DNA of 7,021 nt from Actinomycetes bacterium (GTDB taxonomy: Bacteria; Actinomycetota; CADDZG01; JAHWKV01), in the NCBI GenBank assembly GCA_029263035.1, contig JAJCYF010000217.1, positions 1 to 7,021 of the forward strand, read 5' to 3'. Shown piece by piece: positions 5,304 through 7,021 of the stretch; positions within the stretch are counted from its first letter, which is position 1, and each line of letters begins with the position of its first letter. The position numbers and the translations under genes were made by a program. The notes beneath the pieces are model-generated. The model ran no database searches. It was not told the origin of the DNA and saw only the letters and a list, made by a program, of their open reading frames with translations.

Positions 5304-5344
5304 GGGTCGCTCAACCGATTCGACCCCGCGGATCCTACGCGGGG
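5304..5344 (+). other. Two mutually exclusive hairpins in the mraZ leader
   Basis: In the predicted 5' leader, GGGTCG (5304-5309) can pair with CGACCC (5321-5326), while CCCCGCG (5324-5330) can pair with CGCGGGG (5338-5344) around a 7-base loop. The two stems share bases 5324-5326 and so cannot both form fully. The second is the stronger. A switch between them could modulate the operon, but no T run or anti-SD pairing is evident. Confidence 0.4.
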
Positions 5345-5389
5345 GAGCGCCTCTTCAAGGGGATTCGAGATTGAAAGTGGAGACGACGG

Positions 5390-5812
5390 ATGTTGCTCGG
5401 AGAGTTCACCCACACGCTCGACGCCAAAGGCAGGGTGTTCCTGCCGGCCAGGTGGCGGGAGGAACTGGCGGGCGAGGTCGTGGTGACGGCGGGTCAGGAA
5501 CGCTGCTTGTTCGTGATGACGACGGAGGCATTCTCCCGCCGGGCGTCGCAGCTGGAGGTGCTGTCGTCGGATCAGAAGGCAAACCGGGACTACAAGAGGA
5601 TGTTCTTCTCCTCGGCCTCGGAGGAGTCGGTGGACAAAACCGGCCGTATGTCCATCCCGGCCGCGCTTCGGCGCTTCGCGGGGCTCGAGGGCAAGGAAGT
5701 GATGTTGATAGGCGTCTCGGACCGCGCAGAGATCTGGGACCGGGCCTCCTGGGTCAGCTACCGGGAGAGCGTTGAAGAAAGTTACGCGCAGATAGCCGAG
5801 GAGCTCACCTGA
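5390..5812 (+). CDS. mraZ: MraZ transcriptional regulator of the dcw operon
   Basis: The 140-residue protein has the two tandem AbrB-like (SpoVT/MraZ) DNA-binding halves of the family. The first half opens MLLGEFTHTLDAKGRVFLPARWREEL with the D-x-K-G-R motif at 11-15; the second contains SVDKTGRMSIPAALRRFAGL with D-K-x-G-R at 82-86, then VMLIGVSDRAEIWDRASW. The length is normal and both motifs are intact. MraZ forms ring-like oligomers that bind arrays of direct repeats and repress the division/cell-wall operon; a matching three-repeat array lies 99 bp upstream of this gene. The ATG is preceded by GGAG (5379-5382) at seven bases. Another ORF in a different frame covers the region but has no family features. 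The gene heads the operon that continues with a tiny membrane protein and rsmH. Confidence 0.96.
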   Translation: MLLGEFTHTLDAKGRVFLPARWREELAGEVVVTAGQERCLFVMTTEAFSRRASQLEVLSSDQKANRDYKRMFFSSASEESVDKTGRMSIPAALRRFAGLEGKEVMLIGVSDRAEIWDRASWVSYRESVEESYAQIAEELT

Positions 5813-5866
5813 GCGGTGGGCGCAGTTGGGGCAAGGCGGTTGTTGGACGAACGAAGGGAGGCACCA

Positions 5867-5995
5867 GTGGAAACAGTTACAGGGGGCGGCCTGCTCAAGG
5901 AGGTACGGGAGACCTTTCTGCTTCTGGGGATCTCGGCGAGTGTGCTGGGCGGATACCTGGGTCTGGCTCTGGTTCTGTTCCGGGCGGCCGGTTGA
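5867..5995 (+). CDS. Tiny single-pass membrane protein inserted between mraZ and rsmH
   Basis: A 42-codon frame opens with GTG directly after an excellent ribosome binding site, AAGGGAGG (5854-5861), at five bases. The product begins METVTGGGLLKEVRETF, a short polar segment, then a hydrophobic stretch of about 23 residues (roughly 17-39, LLLGISASVLGGYLGLALVLF) and ends RAAG. The charge pattern (K, R before; single R after) does not fix orientation strongly. It ends with TGA at 5993-5995, four bases before the rsmH start, which suggests translational coupling. The usual mraZ-rsmH arrangement has no gene here. I know no family for it. A role at the septum or membrane is inferred from location only. 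It is short enough to be missed by automatic gene calling. Confidence 0.72.
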   Translation: METVTGGGLLKEVRETFLLLGISASVLGGYLGLALVLFRAAG

Positions 5996-5999
5996 GCGT

Positions 6000-6983
6000 T
6001 TGCCTTTAGAGGGTCCGGCCGAGCAGGAGGGCGCCGGCTTCCGGCACATCCCGGTCCTTTCTGGAGCGGCGCTGGAGTGGCTGACACCCGCTGCATCGGG
6101 GGAGGGCCCGCTGGTCGACTGCACCCTGGGGGCCGGGGGTCATTCAGAGGCATTTCTGAAGGCCCTTCCGGACCTGGTGGTGATCGGTATCGATCGCGAC
6201 TCCGCTGCGCTGGAGGCGGCCGGGCGCAGGCTCAGGCCCTTCGGCGGGCGGGTGCGTCTGGTCCGGTCGAATTTTGCAGAGATCGAGCAGGCAGTACGAG
6301 ATGAGGGATACAAAAACGTGGGAGCGATTCTCTACGACCTGGGGGTTTCATCGCCTCAGTTGGATCGAGCCGAGCGAGGCTTCGGTTTCAGGCGCGGCTT
6401 TCCCCTCGATATGAGAATGGATCAAAACGCCGAGCTAAACGCTCGCGACATTGTGAATAATTATTCAGAAGATCGCCTTGTCGACATCTTCTTCCGGTAC
6501 GGCGAGGAGAAGTTCTCCCGCCGGATTGCCCGCGCGATAGTGCTGCGCCGGGCGGTTCAGCCGTTCGAGGAAGCATCCGACCTGGCGGAAGTGGTTAAAA
6601 CGGCCATTCCGGCCGCGACCCGGCGGACCGGCCCGCACCCGGCCCGCCGAACTTTTCAGGCGCTTCGGATCGAGACCAACTCAGAGCTCGATTCGCTGGA
6701 GCGCTCCCTGGCGGCGGCACTGGACCTGCTGCGTCCCGGCGGGAGGGTAGCCGTGATCAGCTACCACTCCCTTGAGGACCGCATCGCAAAGCGCACATTC
6801 CGCTCCGCTGCCGAGGGCTGTATCTGTCCCAAGGACTTCCCGGTGTGTGTCTGCGGCCGGACGGCACGGGTCAGGGTTCTCACCAACCGCCCGGTACGCC
6901 CGGGCGAGGAGGAGGCCGCCGCCAATCCGAGGTCCGACAGCGCCCGTATGAGAGTGGCCGAAAAGATGCCGGAGGCGGCCTGA
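6000..6983 (+). CDS. rsmH: 16S rRNA (cytosine-1402-N4)-methyltransferase
   Basis: RsmH (MraW) uses S-adenosylmethionine to methylate N4 of C1402 in the decoding centre of 16S rRNA. From the TTG at 6000 the protein has 327 residues, normal for the family. Visible motifs: FRHIPVLSGAALEWL (14-28); SAM-binding DCTLGAGGHSE (40-50) and GIDRD (63-67); LYDLGVSSPQLD (111-122); RGFPLDMRMD (132-141); YGEEKFSRRIARAI (167-180); HPARRTFQALRIETNSEL (213-230); ISYHSLEDRIAKR (253-265); and the Cys-rich loop C-x-C-P-x-D-F-P-x-C-x-C-G (274-286). A longer form from 5826 would overlap and merely repeat the shadow of the tiny membrane-protein gene, so it is rejected. The TTG at 6000 is the only start near the conserved domain; it has no strong ribosome binding site, so coupling to the upstream stop (TGA 5993-5995) is likely. 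The stop overlaps the next gene by one base. Confidence 0.94.
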   Translation: MPLEGPAEQEGAGFRHIPVLSGAALEWLTPAASGEGPLVDCTLGAGGHSEAFLKALPDLVVIGIDRDSAALEAAGRRLRPFGGRVRLVRSNFAEIEQAVRDEGYKNVGAILYDLGVSSPQLDRAERGFGFRRGFPLDMRMDQNAELNARDIVNNYSEDRLVDIFFRYGEEKFSRRIARAIVLRRAVQPFEEASDLAEVVKTAIPAATRRTGPHPARRTFQALRIETNSELDSLERSLAAALDLLRPGGRVAVISYHSLEDRIAKRTFRSAAEGCICPKDFPVCVCGRTARVRVLTNRPVRPGEEEAAANPRSDSARMRVAEKMPEAA

Positions 6984-7021
6984 TGTCCGCCGTTCCCCGG
7001 CACCGGGCCGAGCCCTCCACC
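6983..7021 (+). CDS. 5' end of the next dcw gene (partial, FtsL position)
   Basis: An ATG at 6983-6985 shares its A with the rsmH stop TGA (6981-6983), and GGAGG (6971-6975) precedes it at seven bases. Thirteen codons (MSAVPRHRAEPST) run to the right edge: a basic, polar N-terminus, as expected for the cytoplasmic part of a small bitopic protein. In most bacteria this slot in the dcw cluster holds ftsL. The identity rests on position only. Confidence 0.6.
   Translation, partial: MSAVPRHRAEPST

Noticed and set aside
5826..5999. N-terminal extension of rsmH from the TTG at 5826
   Set aside because: The extra residues (Trp/Cys/Arg-rich) are out of keeping with RsmH and are the frame-shifted shadow of the 42-codon membrane-protein gene, which has the real ribosome binding site.
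4544..6124. 526-codon open frame on the minus strand across the HNH gene, mraZ and rsmH start
   Set aside because: It is antisense to three genes with unmistakable family motifs, its product is Pro/Arg/His-rich low-complexity sequence without domains, and it crosses an obvious promoter region. Long antisense frames are common in GC-rich DNA.

Overview
This is a high-GC, mostly plus-strand chromosomal segment that looks like a deep-branching or uncultured member of the Actinomycetota. Four things point there: a DUF3040 membrane protein (an actinobacterial family), a Gram-positive type LexA box in front of dinB, a stand-alone SARP/BTAD regulator, and the start of an actinobacterial division/cell-wall (dcw) cluster. 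I cannot name the genus or class. Starts are mostly GTG or TTG; only the DUF3040 gene, mraZ and the partial gene at the right edge use ATG.

Left part (1-2335): the 3' end of a gene for a protein with two tandem beta-rich repeats of about 85 residues. It is followed by dinB (DNA polymerase IV), whose promoter carries a perfect SOS box directly after the -10, then by the DUF3040 membrane-protein gene with its own TATAAT box and a 12-bp palindrome at the expected start of transcription.

Middle part (2336-4345): a regulatory-gene block. A dyad-rich intergenic region precedes a MerR-family regulator. Convergent to it lies a small minus-strand gene (79 codons) that has no place in the usual picture of the locus. 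That gene and a BTAD transcriptional regulator diverge from a 54-bp spacer in which one 8-bp AT-rich block supplies a -10 hexamer on each strand. The minus-strand transcript would be leaderless or nearly so.

Right part (4346-7021): an HNH endonuclease gene, then a 321-bp non-coding region full of stem-loops that ends in the mraZ promoter. That promoter contains three direct repeats of A-A-(A/C)-G-T-G-G with an exact 10-bp period, the expected binding pattern of MraZ itself. The dcw operon then reads mraZ, a previously easy-to-miss 42-codon single-pass membrane protein with an excellent ribosome binding site, rsmH (16S rRNA m4C1402 methyltransferase), and the first 13 codons of the next gene, in the slot where ftsL normally sits. 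The most novel items are the tiny membrane protein inside the dcw operon and the divergent BTAD/small-protein pair. The best-supported regulatory signals are the LexA box and the MraZ repeats. I see no tRNA, rRNA, CRISPR array, transposon or phage signature.
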